Under the pieces are notes generated by a model. The model worked only from the letters and a program-made list of their open reading frames with translations. It had not been told where the DNA came from and did no database searches. DNA of 64,000 bases from Neoechinorhynchus agilis (taxonomy: Eukaryota; Acanthocephala): the NCBI GenBank assembly GCA_051530055.1, contig CM121343.1, forward strand, positions 3,658,001 to 3,722,000, written 5' to 3'. Below are positions 48,470-60,239 of the stretch, piece by piece. Every line of letters begins with the position of its first letter. The stretch's first letter is position 1. A program made the position numbers and the translations under genes.

Positions 48470-50215
48470 ATCATCGAGGGAGATAATCCTTTGGGATGAT
48501 GGAGATGTGGTCATCATAATCCCGGATAGAAAATATTTTAAAATATTTCACAAGGATAGCTCACATCATCATTGAGGGAGATAATCCTTTGGGATGATAG
48601 AGATGTGGTCATCATAATCCCGGATAGAAAATATTTTATTAAAATATTTCACAAAGATAGCTCACATCATCATCGAGGGAGATAATCCTTCGGGATGAAG
48701 GAGATGTGGTGATCATAATCCCGGATAGAAAATATTTTAAAATATTTCATAAAGATAGCTCACATCATCATTGAGTGAGATTATCCTTCGGGATGAAGGA
48801 GATGTGGTGATCATAATCCCGGATAGAAAATATTTTAAAATATTTCATAAAGATAGCTCACATCATCATTGAGGGAGATTATCCTTCGGGATGACGGAGA
48901 TGTGGTGATCATAATCCCGGATAGAAAATATTTTAAAATATTTCACAAGGATAGCTCACCTCATCATCGAGGGAGATAATCTTTCGGGATGATGGAGATT
49001 TGGTCATCATAATCCCGGATAGAAAATATTTCATTAAAATATTTCACAAGGATAGCTCACATCATCATTGAGGGAGATAATCCTTCGGGGTGATGGTGAT
49101 GTGGTGATCATAATCCCGGATAGAAAATATTTCACAAGGATAGCTCACCTCATCATTGAGGGAGATTATCCTTCGGGATGATGGTGATGTGGTGATCATA
49201 ATCCAGGATAGAAAATATTTTAAAATATTTCATAAAGATAGCTCACATCATCATTGAGGGAGATAATCCTTCGGGATGATGGAGATGTGGTCATCATAAT
49301 CCCGGATAGAAAATATTTATTAAAATATTTCACAAGGATAGCTCACATCATCATCGAGGGAGATAATCCTTCGGGATGATGGAGATGTGGTGATCATAAT
49401 CCCGGATAGAAAATATTTTATTAAAATATTTCACAAAGATAGCTCACATCATCATCGAGGGAGATAATCCTTCGGGATGATGGAGATGTGGTCATCATAA
49501 TCCCGGATAGAAAATATTTTAAAATATTTCATAAAGATAGCTCACATCATCATTGAGGGAGATAATCCTTCGGGATGATGGAGATGTGGTCATCATAATC
49601 CCGGATAGAAAATATTTTAAAATATTTCACAAGGATAGCTCACATCATCATCGAGGGAGATAATCCTTCGGGATGATGGAGATGTGGTCATCATAATCCC
49701 GGATAGAAAATATTTTATTAAAATATTTCACAAGGATAGCTCACATCATCATCGAGGGAGATAATCCTTCGGGATGATGGAGATGTGGTCATCATAATCC
49801 CGGATAGAAAATATTTTATTAAAATATTTCACAAGGATAGCTCGCATCATCATCGAGGGAGATAATCCTTCGGGATGATGGAGATGTGGTCATCATAATC
49901 CCGGATAGAAAATATTTTATTAAAATATTTCACAAGGATAGCTCACATCATCATCGAGGGAGATAATCCTTCGGGATGATGGAGATGTGGTCATCATAAT
50001 CCCGGATAGAAAATATTTTATTAAAATATTTCACAAGGATAGCTCACCTCATCATCGAGGGAGATAATCCTTCGGGATGATGGAGATGTGGTCATCATAA
50101 TCCCGGATAGAAAATATTTTATTAAAATATTTCACAAGGATAGCTCACATCATCATCGAGGGAGATAATCCTTCGGGATGATGGAGATGTGGTCATCATA
50201 ATCCCGGACGTAGAA
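48470..50215 (-). repeat. 100-bp satellite array, right arm, about 17 copies
   Basis: Same unit as 44,290-45,880 on the opposite strand (GGATAGCTCACATCATCATC, GGGATGATGGAGATGTGGTC, ATCATAATCCCGGATAGAAA). The outermost copies (49,650-50,200) are almost identical to one another, while the inner ones vary more. Confidence 0.95.
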
Positions 50216-50565
50216 GATCCCTGAGCCTAAGAAATGGCGTTTCCGCGTACGCAACAAACCCTGAAATCCCGAAGGATTTTCTCGAGAATGTAGTATTTAT
50301 CTTCTAAAAGTCAGGATTCTTTAAGCGGGAAGAAACTCGAACTCCATGAAAACATTTCCATTCCGTGGAATTTGTATTGATTTTGTTCTAGGCAGTGGCG
50401 ATTTTTTTGATGTTCTCTATGTTTGTGGGGAATTTTACACTCTATTTGATAAAAGTAGAATTTATCGTTTTTGGGACAGTAATTAATAATCCTTTCATTT
50501 TATTTTGACCTCTTTTTTTTACAAAAACATGCAATTTTGTTACTTGAGTTATTGATTTTAGATTG

Positions 50566-52971
50566 ATGTCGTTCAGCTTTACAATCCTAAAACATAAAAT
50601 TGGCTTTAGAAATTTTGTAGCTTTATCAACATCGATTAAAGTAACTGAAGAACAAGTGAAAACTATAGTTCAACATTTGCCGTCCCAATATAATCCCAAA
50701 AAAGGTATGGATATAAGTTTAGTAGAAGGCATTTTATCTGAGACATTTAATCGGGATTTATTGACATTTGAGGAATTCCCATCTAAATCGAACACGGACG
50801 AGGTCCTCGGTTATATCGAGGAAATATCGAGCTATTGCCGAGATATTATGAGAAGAACCAACTCAAAAGTACTTTCAATCGCGCAGTCTGAAAATACGAA
50901 AATAAATTCAATAATTGAATTTAATGCTTCAAACCCCAAAGAAATGAACCCTTTCTTTAATCCATCGAGTATTTCTCAGGCAGTTCAACTCGGTTTGTTT
51001 GGTCTATGCGCTCCTTTGAACTTCGGTGGAAGTCAAAGACCTCCGTTTGGCATCACTGCTATCTTGGAAACTCTCGGATTCTATGATGTATCTTTTGCGT
51101 CCTTTATTGCTATGCACAATCTTTGGATAGTTCGTCCAATCGTTTTATATGGAACTCGGGACCAAAAGGCCCACCTACTGCCCAGTTTGGTCAAAGGCGA
51201 TCTTACTGGTACACTTTTATCAATCAATCGGTATCAGAATCTATGCTTCGGTTTCCATTATTTGGCTTTTGACCGACTACCAATACGAACCCAACGAAAT
51301 GATGAAAACTGTGTACTGGAGGCGAAATTTAGATATCATCCGAGTTGAATATCGGTCTTTATTTACAGTTCTAGCTTTCATATTTAAGCTTGTTACTGAC
51401 ATTAAAACGATGGATTTCAATTTAGCATCAACAAAGCAAATAGCCATAATAGTTTGATTTTTTGTTACTCTTTTTAGCACCATAAGCATTTTCTATAACG
51501 ATTTGTTTTTGCAAATTCTACGGTAAGAATGAAAAAGCGAAGCAATAGACGATTTCACCGTTCGTGGACGAAATGTGACACTCAGAAAAGTGGAAGAAGA
51601 CAAATCGAAACTTGGTCACGGTCTCAAGCAATGGAATAAGTCGACATGGCTTGGTGACGCCTTTTATAAAGTCCCCAATGTGCCCTGTGAAATAACTATT
51701 TCGGTTCAATCTAAGCACGCAGTCTGGTCCAGATTCTCCAATGAAGTTCTGTATGAGCACGATTACGTGGGTCTTGAACCACTTGGTTTTGGGGTTCTTA
51801 CATCAGTGGTGGTTCTCCCTTGGCAACCAGGATATTCGTAAATCCACTAAAGGAGAATCTTCGAAGAAAATGAAGCTTTGATCAACAGCGTTGACTATTA
51901 CGGTAGGCTTCGATGTAACGCTGACCAGTTTTCGAATGATATAATCGATTCGGAAAGTTATCAATTTCTTGCGATAGCTGGAGGAGTTTTAAAACGAGCA
52001 CTCGAAATTTCTCTTGCGAACGCATGCAAGAATGAACGCTTCGGACAACCAGTGCATTCATTGGAAGCAATACAAATTGTGCTGGGTGAGGTTCATACTT
52101 GTGCCTATGTTATTGAGAGTTTAGTATATTTCATAAGTAGCATGGGTCATGGATCAAACGGGAGAATCGATAGATCCATCGAATCAAGTCTTGCTATACT
52201 CTTTGGTCCAAGATTTGTAATAGATGCATTAGAGTCTCTAATGGATATTTGTCCGTTGAATGCAGCTTTAAAGATCCGGCACGATATCGATGGTATCAAG
52301 ACTATGGCATACGCACTTGGACAGTGTGCTGATATGGCATATGTAAAGAATTATATTTTATATCATTAATTCTTCATTTTCCATCTAGAATTAATGTACT
52401 AACAAATACTCATAAAATTCTACTCTCTAGTACTTCAAGAAGAGATATTCTCAAAATGAAGGGTAACCGAAGAAGCCAAACAATTCAGTCCTTTTTAAGG
52501 AAAATGAAATCTTCTTTGATTGAACGACTGGCGTGTTGCCAGGATGGTCGTGCATCTAATGAATGGATTAAAAATAGTCATCAGCTTCCTTACAAGTTAT
52601 ACGAAGTTGTTCATCCATCTCTCGAACAATCAGCAATGATGCTCGAGTTTGCATCTTACAATCTGGATGTGGCTTCCAAGTTCATGGTAGTATCAGCTTG
52701 TCCAGCAAACTGGTTCCTTCTATGCGCTTTTGATGTGATTTGCATGGCAGCGTGCATTTCGAGAGCAAGCAGATCTTATTGTATTGGACTTCGAAACGCA
52801 GACGATGAACGAATCATGACTAACGCTTTTTGTCACAGAAAAGTTAATGATATTAAAGAATTAATTGAAACTTGCTGCTATGGCGATCATCAAAAAGCTG
52901 TTCTAATTCCTAAGAAACCATTCGATATATTTGGCGTACAAGTACCACAACATCCGTTCGACAATAGCTAG
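50566..52971 (+). CDS. ACAD9: ACAD9-like acyl-CoA dehydrogenase homologue
   Basis: ACAD9 is a mitochondrial acyl-CoA dehydrogenase that also assembles respiratory complex I. Start ATG at 50,566, 4 bases after an acceptor (GATTTTAG). N-terminal helical domain: LGLFGLCAPLNFGG, EEQK-like RDQKAHLLPSLVKGDLTG. Middle: DKSKLGHG. C-terminal flavin-helix domain: KRALEISLANACKNERFGQPV. The ACAD9/VLCAD-specific extra domain has VVHPSLEQSAMMLE and then ISRASRSYCIGLRNADDE, close to human ACAD9, and ends QHPFDNS where ACAD9 ends in HPLD. Several joins in 51,220-51,560 and 52,340-52,460 were not resolved. The substrate-loop motif TEPxSGSD and the catalytic FEGTN segment are not visible. It may be a pseudoenzyme retained for complex I assembly, or a decaying gene. 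Confidence 0.75.
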
Positions 52972-53950
52972 AAATCGTGTGATACGTTCTGAATTTGTTG
53001 CCCTGTTTTTCCAGTTCAAAAAAGAACCTTTCATTGTTTACTTTTACTGGAATTCGCATAAATATTGTAGGTGCGAAATAAACCTTTTAGCGTCCAGAAT
53101 AATGCCTTTTCTGAAAAAAGCTTAGGTATAATCCGTTCGAACAAAAGTGACATCAAACCAACCGTGAGATTATTGCCATAGTTGGTCAACTTGGATTCGT
53201 CAGGGTTTGAAATCAATCCATTTTGATTCATGATATTGCTTTCCATCACCAAAAGAAGAGCAAGGAATGAGGACCCAAAGTCCTCACGAGTCTTACCGAG
53301 ATCATCTCCTGTGATCTAGTTGATTAGCCGGAAATCTACATGGTCCATTGCAAAACTGGAAGTTGGGACGATGGGGAGCACTCGTCGCCGGAGTCTCAGT
53401 ATCCGCCAATGCTGGATCACCGTTGAGAACTTCCACCAGAGTCCCTTTTGCCTATCAATGTTCAGGTTTTCTAAAAGACCTGTCCGGAAAGCGTGGTGGC
53501 GAATGGCCCTCGAAGTCCCAACCGACATAGTTTTGCTGGGTAGTCCCGTATTTTAGAGTTTCCCACTAAAGGGTGGTTGGATTTCCGACACCTCATGAGA
53601 TTATTCGAATATATTCAATACTTATTTTAATATGGTTCTTCCTTTAAGACGTCTCAATGATTCTGAGGTTCTCGGAATCCAGTGTTTTACCTCAATGAAG
53701 ATGATTTTTTCGTTTATGTGTACATTCGCAAGCAATGTGTGGAAATTGTAAAGACTCAATCGCCATGGATGATACTTTTCATAATATGTTATTTGTAAGA
53801 GCATGACGTTGATATAATCGAGATTCTTAGATTTGATGTATTTGTAGAAATTCCGGTAACGGTTAAAACTAAAAAGTGGGTACTTTTTCGGTCGTAGTCA
53901 TGGCAACCTTATAAGCAAAAGTGATATACTGTTTAATTGATAACAATACT
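52972..53950. other. spacer with a GC-richer patch
   Basis: Segment 53,320-53,560 is less AT-rich and open on both strands for about 60-78 codons, with no family match. It could be a decayed repeat. The rest is AT-rich without a gene. Confidence 0.35.
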
Positions 53951-55060
53951 ATGGCGTGCTCTCAAGCACAAGAGTTGGTAATCCACGTGATAGATACGGC
54001 AAAGAGAGTAGTGGATTTCTGTTTGAGTATAATGGATGTAACAAGAATACAGAAACGGCATGCTTTGGTGTATATGGACGTTTGCTACGAAGCCGGACAA
54101 GTGAGTCGAATTCCGCAATGCGATTTTGGTTTCAATTTGGATTTTGATTTGCTTTTATTCCGAAAAATGATAACTAAAGCTTGTGAACGAGCACGTGACA
54201 CACTCACAGAGCTGAGGGTTCAAAGACTGACAAAACCGAATTCGTCTATTAAGCTTAGACCAGGTTTAGAATCAAAATTTGAGAGTTTTAAAGCAAACCT
54301 CAGTCGATTTTCGATTGAGATTGAAAATGAAAAAGTGATTGAAAGAAATGAATTGAGAAATTTCAGAGAAATTCTATACATGCTTGAACAAATGGCTATA
54401 AGCGTAAGACTCCTATTCTGTTATTTGTCCCAATCAGTCAAAATAAAAGACACGGTGTTATTTGCAGCTCCTATTACAGACGCGATGAGCGTAATGGCCG
54501 CAGTGATGGAAAGTATCGACAAATTGGCGAAAAGACCATCTTCAATTTCCGTAAAAACCGGCAATTATCCGGGATGGTCGCATCAAAAGGAAGTTGAACG
54601 AGCACATGAACTGTTTCTTATTATGCAAAAAGAGTGGGGATATCCTTCAGACGATGAAGATGAATTCGATGAAGAATTAAGTGAAATAGACGAAGGTGAA
54701 TTTGACACTGATGAGGAAGATAAAGCCACACCAGTTGGTGGAACGCACCCGATTAAGAAATCTAACAAAAGCACCGGTCATAAATCTAAAAGTCGAGCCA
54801 ACAAGGACGCCGATCAAAGGAGTGCCAATGAAGGTAGAAAAAAGAGAAGTTCGCACCGCAGTGGAAGGAGAAGGCGGAGGAGGAGGGGAACTACAGGAAG
54901 GCACCATAGGCGAAGGAAAAGACGAGAAGCCCATAAAGGAAGGACAGAAGATACATCCAATGACGGTTCATCGAGAAATTCCTCCAAGGAAATGTCGAAC
55001 AAATCGTCAAAAAAAGACCGCAGAGATAGGCGACATAATAGGAATCACAGCACTAAATAA
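53951..55060 (+). CDS. orphan helical protein with acidic and Arg/Lys-rich tail
   Basis: The frame opens at 53,921 but the first ATG is 53,951 (MACSQAQELVIHVIDTAKRV), giving 369 residues. Residues 1-215 are predicted helical with regular heptad-like hydrophobics (RNFREILYMLEQMAISVRLL), possibly a helical bundle. Residues about 230-265 are strongly acidic (DDEDEFDEELSEIDEGEFD). The last 100 are Arg/Lys/Ser-rich with a run of eight basic residues (RRRRRRRG), suggesting a nuclear or nucleic-acid-binding tail. No intron. I do not recognise the family. Codon structure and length make a real gene likely. Confidence 0.65.
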   Translation: MACSQAQELVIHVIDTAKRVVDFCLSIMDVTRIQKRHALVYMDVCYEAGQVSRIPQCDFGFNLDFDLLLFRKMITKACERARDTLTELRVQRLTKPNSSIKLRPGLESKFESFKANLSRFSIEIENEKVIERNELRNFREILYMLEQMAISVRLLFCYLSQSVKIKDTVLFAAPITDAMSVMAAVMESIDKLAKRPSSISVKTGNYPGWSHQKEVERAHELFLIMQKEWGYPSDDEDEFDEELSEIDEGEFDTDEEDKATPVGGTHPIKKSNKSTGHKSKSRANKDADQRSANEGRKKRSSHRSGRRRRRRRGTTGRHHRRRKRREAHKGRTEDTSNDGSSRNSSKEMSNKSSKKDRRDRRHNRNHSTK

Positions 55061-55886
55061 CTTATTTTGAAAAATATTAAGGTTTTTCGTTACTTAACGG
55101 TTGTCTAAAAACATTACTCGAGACATTTGTTTGTCCAAATCAGTTTTAAGGGGAGTGTTACCGCAAGTTTAATCGTGTTTCATTTTTGAATAAATGAATT
55201 GCAAGAAATACCGACGACCATCATTTCTTCTTACCAGTGAAAAGGTCAGTTTCGGTTTAAATAGCAGCGTCCTTTTAGGACAGAATTCTCACGGCGTTCC
55301 AAAAAATTAAATATTCAAGCAATTAGAAAAAGAGTCGAACTTTTCTAAATTCGATATCGTTGCCCCAAGTTTAAAATTCAGAGACTATATTTATGCGTAC
55401 ATTTCGGCACCCAATCATAATCTTAAATGGTCTTTGAACATAATCCTGCGGTTAAAGATTTCTTTTATTATAATGAAATATTTCGAAAGAGGAAATCTCA
55501 TCCGGGAAATTGCTTTTAAGTTTTCTCAACTGTGAATGAACCCAAAAGATCTTCTTGATATGATTTAATCATAATATTGAATTGCGGTGTTGGTGGTGAT
55601 GAACATAATCCCCCGGTTAAAGATTTCTTTTATTATAATGAAATATTTCGAAAGAGGAAACCTCATCCGGGAAATTGCTTTTAAGTTTTCTCAACTGTGA
55701 ATAAACCCAAAGGATCTTCTTGATATGACTCAATTATAACGTTCGTTGAGAAAGTTGGTTTAAAACGCCGCCTTCGAATTGAAAGACAGTACTCGCGCCG
55801 CAAACGTTGGCTCAAACCTTAAAGCGCGTTTCTCGCCGTTCCATATCTTTGATGAATTCGCGATTTCTTTCCGTATTATTGCAGAT
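55061..55886. repeat. spacer with a two-copy direct repeat
   Basis: A segment of about 140 bases (CGGTTAAAGATTTCTTTTAT to GATCTTCTTGATATGA) occurs at about 55,440-55,570 and 55,605-55,730, nearly identical. Upstream, 55,061-55,430 has no feature. The stretch ends with the acceptor TATTATTGCAG 2 bases before the Rab GDI start. Confidence 0.7.
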
Positions 55887-57567
55887 ATGGAAGAGGAATA
55901 CGATTACATTGTCCTTGGCACCGGTCTAAAGGTAGATATTCAATTTAAATAGGATATTTCTAATTTATTCAGGAGTGCGTGTTAGCCGGTTTGCTTGGGA
56001 TCGCAGGGAACAAAATTCTTCACCTTGATCGAAACAAGTACTACGGAGCAGCCACAACTTCATTTTCGCCATTATCAAGCGTTAGTGTTGTTGTTGTTGT
56101 TTGAGAGGGCGAGAATATCATTTCACGATTTAGCTCTTTGAACACTTTAACGAGAAATTGACTAATGGCGAGGCATACGGTCGCCCTCGTGATTGGAACG
56201 TCGACAATATTCCCAAGTTTTTGATGGCGGATGGAATGCTCGTAAAGATTCTCGTCCACACGAACGTTACCCGCTACGTTGAATTCAAAGTTGTCGACGG
56301 AAGCTACGTTTTCCGCAATAAGTGTAATAAAGCTTTTTAGCTTCAAAGTGTTCATAAAAATCCAATTTTCTTAGGTATCTACAAAGTTCCGGTGACTGGA
56401 AGTGAAGGGATGCGTACTGGTTTGGTTGGGTTTTTCGAGAAACTTCGGTACAAAGATTTCTTGGTCTGGGTATCAAACTATGATGCCAAAAATCCTGATA
56501 CCTATCAAGGGATACCGCCTCATGCACCAATGAAGGATGCATATAAGAAGTTTAACCTTGACCCGGGCACTCAGGAGTTCACTGGTCACTCACTCGCGCT
56601 TTACTTGAACGACGAGTAAGTCTTTTTCGTTAAAAACCTTAAGATTCATCGGCAACCTCGCCAAGTTACTTGGAAGCACCTACGCTAGAAACCATTGAAC
56701 GTATCCATTTGTACGTGAGTTCACTTATGCGACATGGCGGTTCACCTTATCTGTATCCGGTATATGGATTAGGAGAGCTTCCTCAAGGATTCGCAAGGTA
56801 GAATACAAAAACTACGAAGTAATCAATTTCATTGTCTTTTTGTTAAGATTGAGTGCTATATACGGCGGAACTTACATGCTTGATAAACGAGTCGATGAAA
56901 TAGTGTACGAAAATGGACGAGTGATCGGTGTGCGATCGGGCGACGAAGTGGCACGATGCACGAAGGGGATTATCTGTGATCCAACTTACGCCAAAAGTGA
57001 TCAGATTCGAAAAACAGGAAAAGTCGTAAGGGCTATATGTCTACTCGATCATCCAATCAAAGACACTCAAAATTCTTTATCATGTCAGATAATAATGCCC
57101 CGTGGTCAGTTGAACCGTCAAAACGGTAGGTGAATCATTTATTTATATAAAACCTCAATAATCGGTTTCAGACATCTATATCGCATCCGTTTCATATTCC
57201 CATGCAGTGTGCGCCAAACCTTGGTTCCTGGCAATCGTTAGCACAATCGTGGAGACGGATCGTCCGCACGATGAATTAAGACCTGGAATACAGTTACTTG
57301 AACCAGTCAATAAGTGTTTTTATAGCGTTTGTGATCTTTATGAACCCGTAGATGATGGTACACTCAATAAGGTTAGTGCGGGTGCTTATATACCATTCGA
57401 TCTTAATTTTGAAATAGTTATTCATATCAAAATCCTATGATGCAACGAGCCACTTTGAAACGACCTGTATCGATATCATGAACATGTACAAACGCATCGC
57501 AGGCGAAGATTTGGACTTGAGCAAGAAACCGGCTCATTGTACAAACATTGATGATGAATACTCGTAA
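55887..57567 (+). CDS. GDI: Rab GDP-dissociation inhibitor
   Basis: Extracts GDP-bound, prenylated Rabs from membranes and returns them to donor membranes. Eight exons (55887-55931, 55973-56080, 56134-56323, 56375-56615, 56666-56797, 56848-57125, 57172-57371, 57418-57567) join in phase to 447 residues, the exact usual length of animal GDI. The start [13 protein letters not shown] is the Rossmann-like motif. Then come [39 protein letters not shown] (the Rab-binding sequence-conserved region), [15 protein letters not shown] and [12 protein letters not shown]. All introns are 41-53 bases, GT-AG. The acceptor 2 bases before the ATG suggests trans-splicing. The Rab18 gene lies 2.7 kb downstream. 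Confidence 0.96.
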
Positions 57568-58149
57568 AAGTGATCATAATACTTGGTTTAGCAAATTGTT
57601 TTTCTTCATTCAAAATATTTCCGCTCTAAAGTCCGAACGCTCATACAGGCCACATTACGACATATCCAACTTTTTCACCAACTAATCAATGCTTCTAAGA
57701 ATTTCAAACAACAAACTCACCAAACGTGACTTTAAAATCATAAATAATCAAACTCAGGCAAAACCTAAGGAATTTTCTTATACTAATGAATCGTGTTTCG
57801 TTGTTGCCAGTTCTTTTTTCATAAACCATTCTTCAGGAATTTTGACCAAAAGGCTAATAAAGCTCCAAATTTATTAGCGAAACATCATCGAATTCGTATG
57901 CTAAAATAGATGTCCAAGAAGCGCTAATCTTCGCGACCATCCCTTGAACGAACTTCTGTCGTCTTTCTCTACTTATGAAAACATTTGTTCAACGAGGAAA
58001 ACCACGTAGCGAATAACACCGACGATTAGCAAATCACGAATTTGACGTATTAATCCCTTTCAGAGGTGTGAAGTACCATTGAGGGGAGAGCGATGCCCCT
58101 TCTTCGTGGACGGTGGTGATTGTTGAAACGTTTTGTTGTTGTGTTTGTA
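57568..58149. other. 3' flank of Rab GDI
   Basis: A 62-codon plus frame at 57,689 has no motif. AT-rich, no gene seen. Confidence 0.35.
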
Positions 58150-58430
58150 AATGAAAGAGTTGCTTTCAAACGGGATGCCACCTCAAAAGCGGGAGCAGTC
58201 GCGAGCCTCAGCGAGGAAAAGAAGCGGTAGAAGTACTCCTCGCTCGATTCATCCCGATTGCGGTGGAAACACTGGGATGCCTCGGAAAAGAAGCCGATTA
58301 TTTCCTTTCTCGACTGGGAAAGATGCCACCGGCGATATGCGCTCCAGCAGCTTCCTGTTGCAGCGAATCAGCGCGGCGATCCAACGCGGCCATCAAGGAA
58401 GCTGCCGAACAATCATAACCTATGGGTAAT
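58150..58430 (+). mobile_element. decayed LINE 3' remnant (restriction-like nuclease type)
   Basis: The plus strand shows, in different frames, AVETLGCLGKEADYFL and SFLLQRISAAIQRG, the signature of the C-terminus of the same broad LINE class as at 5.0, 34.5 and 61.3 kb. The frame is lost more than once, and the sequence differs clearly from those copies, so this is an older or separate lineage. Confidence 0.65.
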
Positions 58431-59200
58431 GCGGATTTGATATGACTGCGAAATAAAATTTCGAGAATATTAATAAAAAAATTGAAATTTTTTACTAAAT
58501 AGTCAAATTTTAGAGACTCAATTAGAAAAATACTTATTAAATTGCTTTAATTTTTTCCAACGAACCTGGCTAATATTTGAAAAGCTCCTAATTTGGTTTG
58601 TCAGTAAGAATATCAATTAATAAAATTATGATTTTTTCTACTAAATAATCAAGTTTTCGTATTAAATTGCTTTTATCTTTTTCCGACAAACTTGGCTAAT
58701 ATTTGAAAAGCTTCTAATTTGGTTTGTGAGTGAGAAAACTAATAAACTTATTATTTTTACCAAGAACAAGACTCAATTTAGGTTTAACAACTTTAAAACC
58801 TACAAAAAATAGTTAATCGCAAAACAAAACGACTCCATGTTCCCCATTTTAGTCCATCCAAAAGTTCAACTAATTGCCATTTGACTCTTTTAAACAAACG
58901 GAACTTTTCCTTGTAGAATATGATTCAATCGCTGTTCAATGGCATGGATAAAGCATTGCCTTACTCACATAGCGCTATGAAATGATGGGTTTCCACTTTA
59001 TCATTGCAATGACTCTTGAAAAAGGTGTTCGTCGCTTCGGATGAATGTTCGAACGACGAAATTCACAAGCATTTCCTCTCGTGATTTTGGAGATGATTCC
59101 AAATGAACGAAAAAGTTTCCGGCGGAAGTCGTCCCGAGCAAGAAACTTTGTCCTTCGCAAACGCATTCTTTCCGCACCTTTTTATCACTGCCACACTAAG
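58431..59200. repeat. AT-rich spacer with a diverged two-copy repeat
   Basis: Segments of about 150 bases at 58,470-58,600 and 58,620-58,735 share TTGGCTAATATTTGAAAAGC and TCTAATTTGGTTTGT-type landmarks (first copy diverged). The rest, including a minus frame at 58,975-59,166, has no recognised feature. Confidence 0.6.
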
Positions 59201-59202
59201 CA

Positions 59203-59757
59203 AATGATTGACGATATTTAATCGGCAGATTTTAATTTGCGTAAATTGTCGTTGTGATTTGAAAGACTTTGTAATCTACTTTAAAGAATCAACTGGTGGG
59301 CTTGGGAACCTTTAGGGATAGATATTAATAAAAATAAAATCCATAATCGAATGATTGACGATATTTAATCGGCAGATTTTAATTTGCGTAAATTGTCGTT
59401 GTGATTTGAAAGACTTTGTAATCTACTTTAAAGAATCAACTGGTGGGCTTGGGAACCTTTAGGGATAGATATTAATAAAAATAAAATCCATAATCGAATG
59501 ATTGACGATATTTAATCGGCAGATTTTAATTTGCGTAAATTGTCGTTGTGATTTGAAAGACTTTGTAATCTACTTTAAAGAATCAACTGGTGGGCTTGGG
59601 AACCTTTAGGGGTAGATATTAATAAAAATAAAATCCATAATCGAATGATTGACGATATTTAATCGGCAGATTTTAATTTGCGTAAATTGTCGTTGTGATT
59701 TGAAAGACTTTGTAATCTACTTTAAAGAATCAACTGGTGGGCTTGGGAACCTTTAGG
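59203..59757. repeat. tandem array, 147-bp unit, 3.8 copies
   Basis: Units start with ATGATTGACGATATTTAATC at about 59,203, 59,351, 59,498 and 59,645, nearly identical. The period of 147-148 bases equals the DNA length of one nucleosome core. Very recent amplification. Confidence 0.93.
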
Positions 59758-60239
59758 ATCGGCCTTTTTATAGAGAAGCAATTCTAAATTTTATTGTTGG
59801 AAATATTAATCAATGTTGAATCATTCTCAGGTACGATCTCGTCTTCGCGTTTATCAAGGCTTTCTGCGACTAAATCAGTGAAAATTCACTCAAATCTTTT
59901 AAAAATGCGCAACTTTGTTTTTGATTACTTGCTTTTTCTAAGCATTTTTAACGATATTTTTCGGAATTCAATGTATTTATGTTTTGACTGCAAAGAAAAT
60001 ATTTTGTTTGGTGTTGAGGAAATAAAGATTAATTCCCTTTGTGACAATATTTCGTCCGTCTCGTTGGACTTCTTTAGGTCTTTATTTTCGCGGCGGTGGT
60101 GGTTAAATTGAGCGACCCCGGCGCGTTCCAACTTGATTTGCATCGAACATAATTTTCAAATTGTGTGATGTAGATAATTTCTTAATTGTGTTTGGGAGCA
60201 ACAATTCATTTCGGTAAACCGCGGCTGATTTACTACTAG
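59758..60239. promoter_or_regulatory. upstream region of Rab18
   Basis: No gene is supported; a 105-codon plus frame here has no motif. The region ends with an acceptor (TTACTACTAG) directly joined to the Rab18 ATG. Confidence 0.4.

Larger units (their letters stand above)
44178..50285. mobile_element. putative foldback-type element with satellite arms
   Basis: Two arrays of the same 100-bp satellite in opposite orientation (44,290-45,880 and 48,470-50,215) enclose 2.6 kb of single-copy DNA that carries one gene. The segment AGAAAATCCTTCGG occurs just outside each array in inverted orientation (44,178 and the complement near 50,285), so the whole unit is bounded by inverted repeats. Foldback elements (FB and Galileo of Drosophila) have exactly this plan: long inverted arms built of subrepeats around a variable middle. 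No transposase and no target duplication are seen, so a plain inverted duplication of a satellite is the alternative. Confidence 0.5.

Noticed and set aside
44290-50215. CRISPR-like array of regularly spaced repeats
   Set aside because: The repeated unit has no unique spacers: the whole 100 bases repeat. The DNA is also clearly eukaryotic, with spliced genes.
53951-55060. CCNDBP1 (cyclin D-binding protein) assignment for the charged orphan protein
   Set aside because: Both are helical and acidic, but no conserved segment could be aligned with confidence.
55887-57567. Rab GDI as a pseudogene with frame breaks
   Set aside because: Apparent breaks vanish when donors and acceptors are chosen properly: eight exons give exactly 447 residues in phase.
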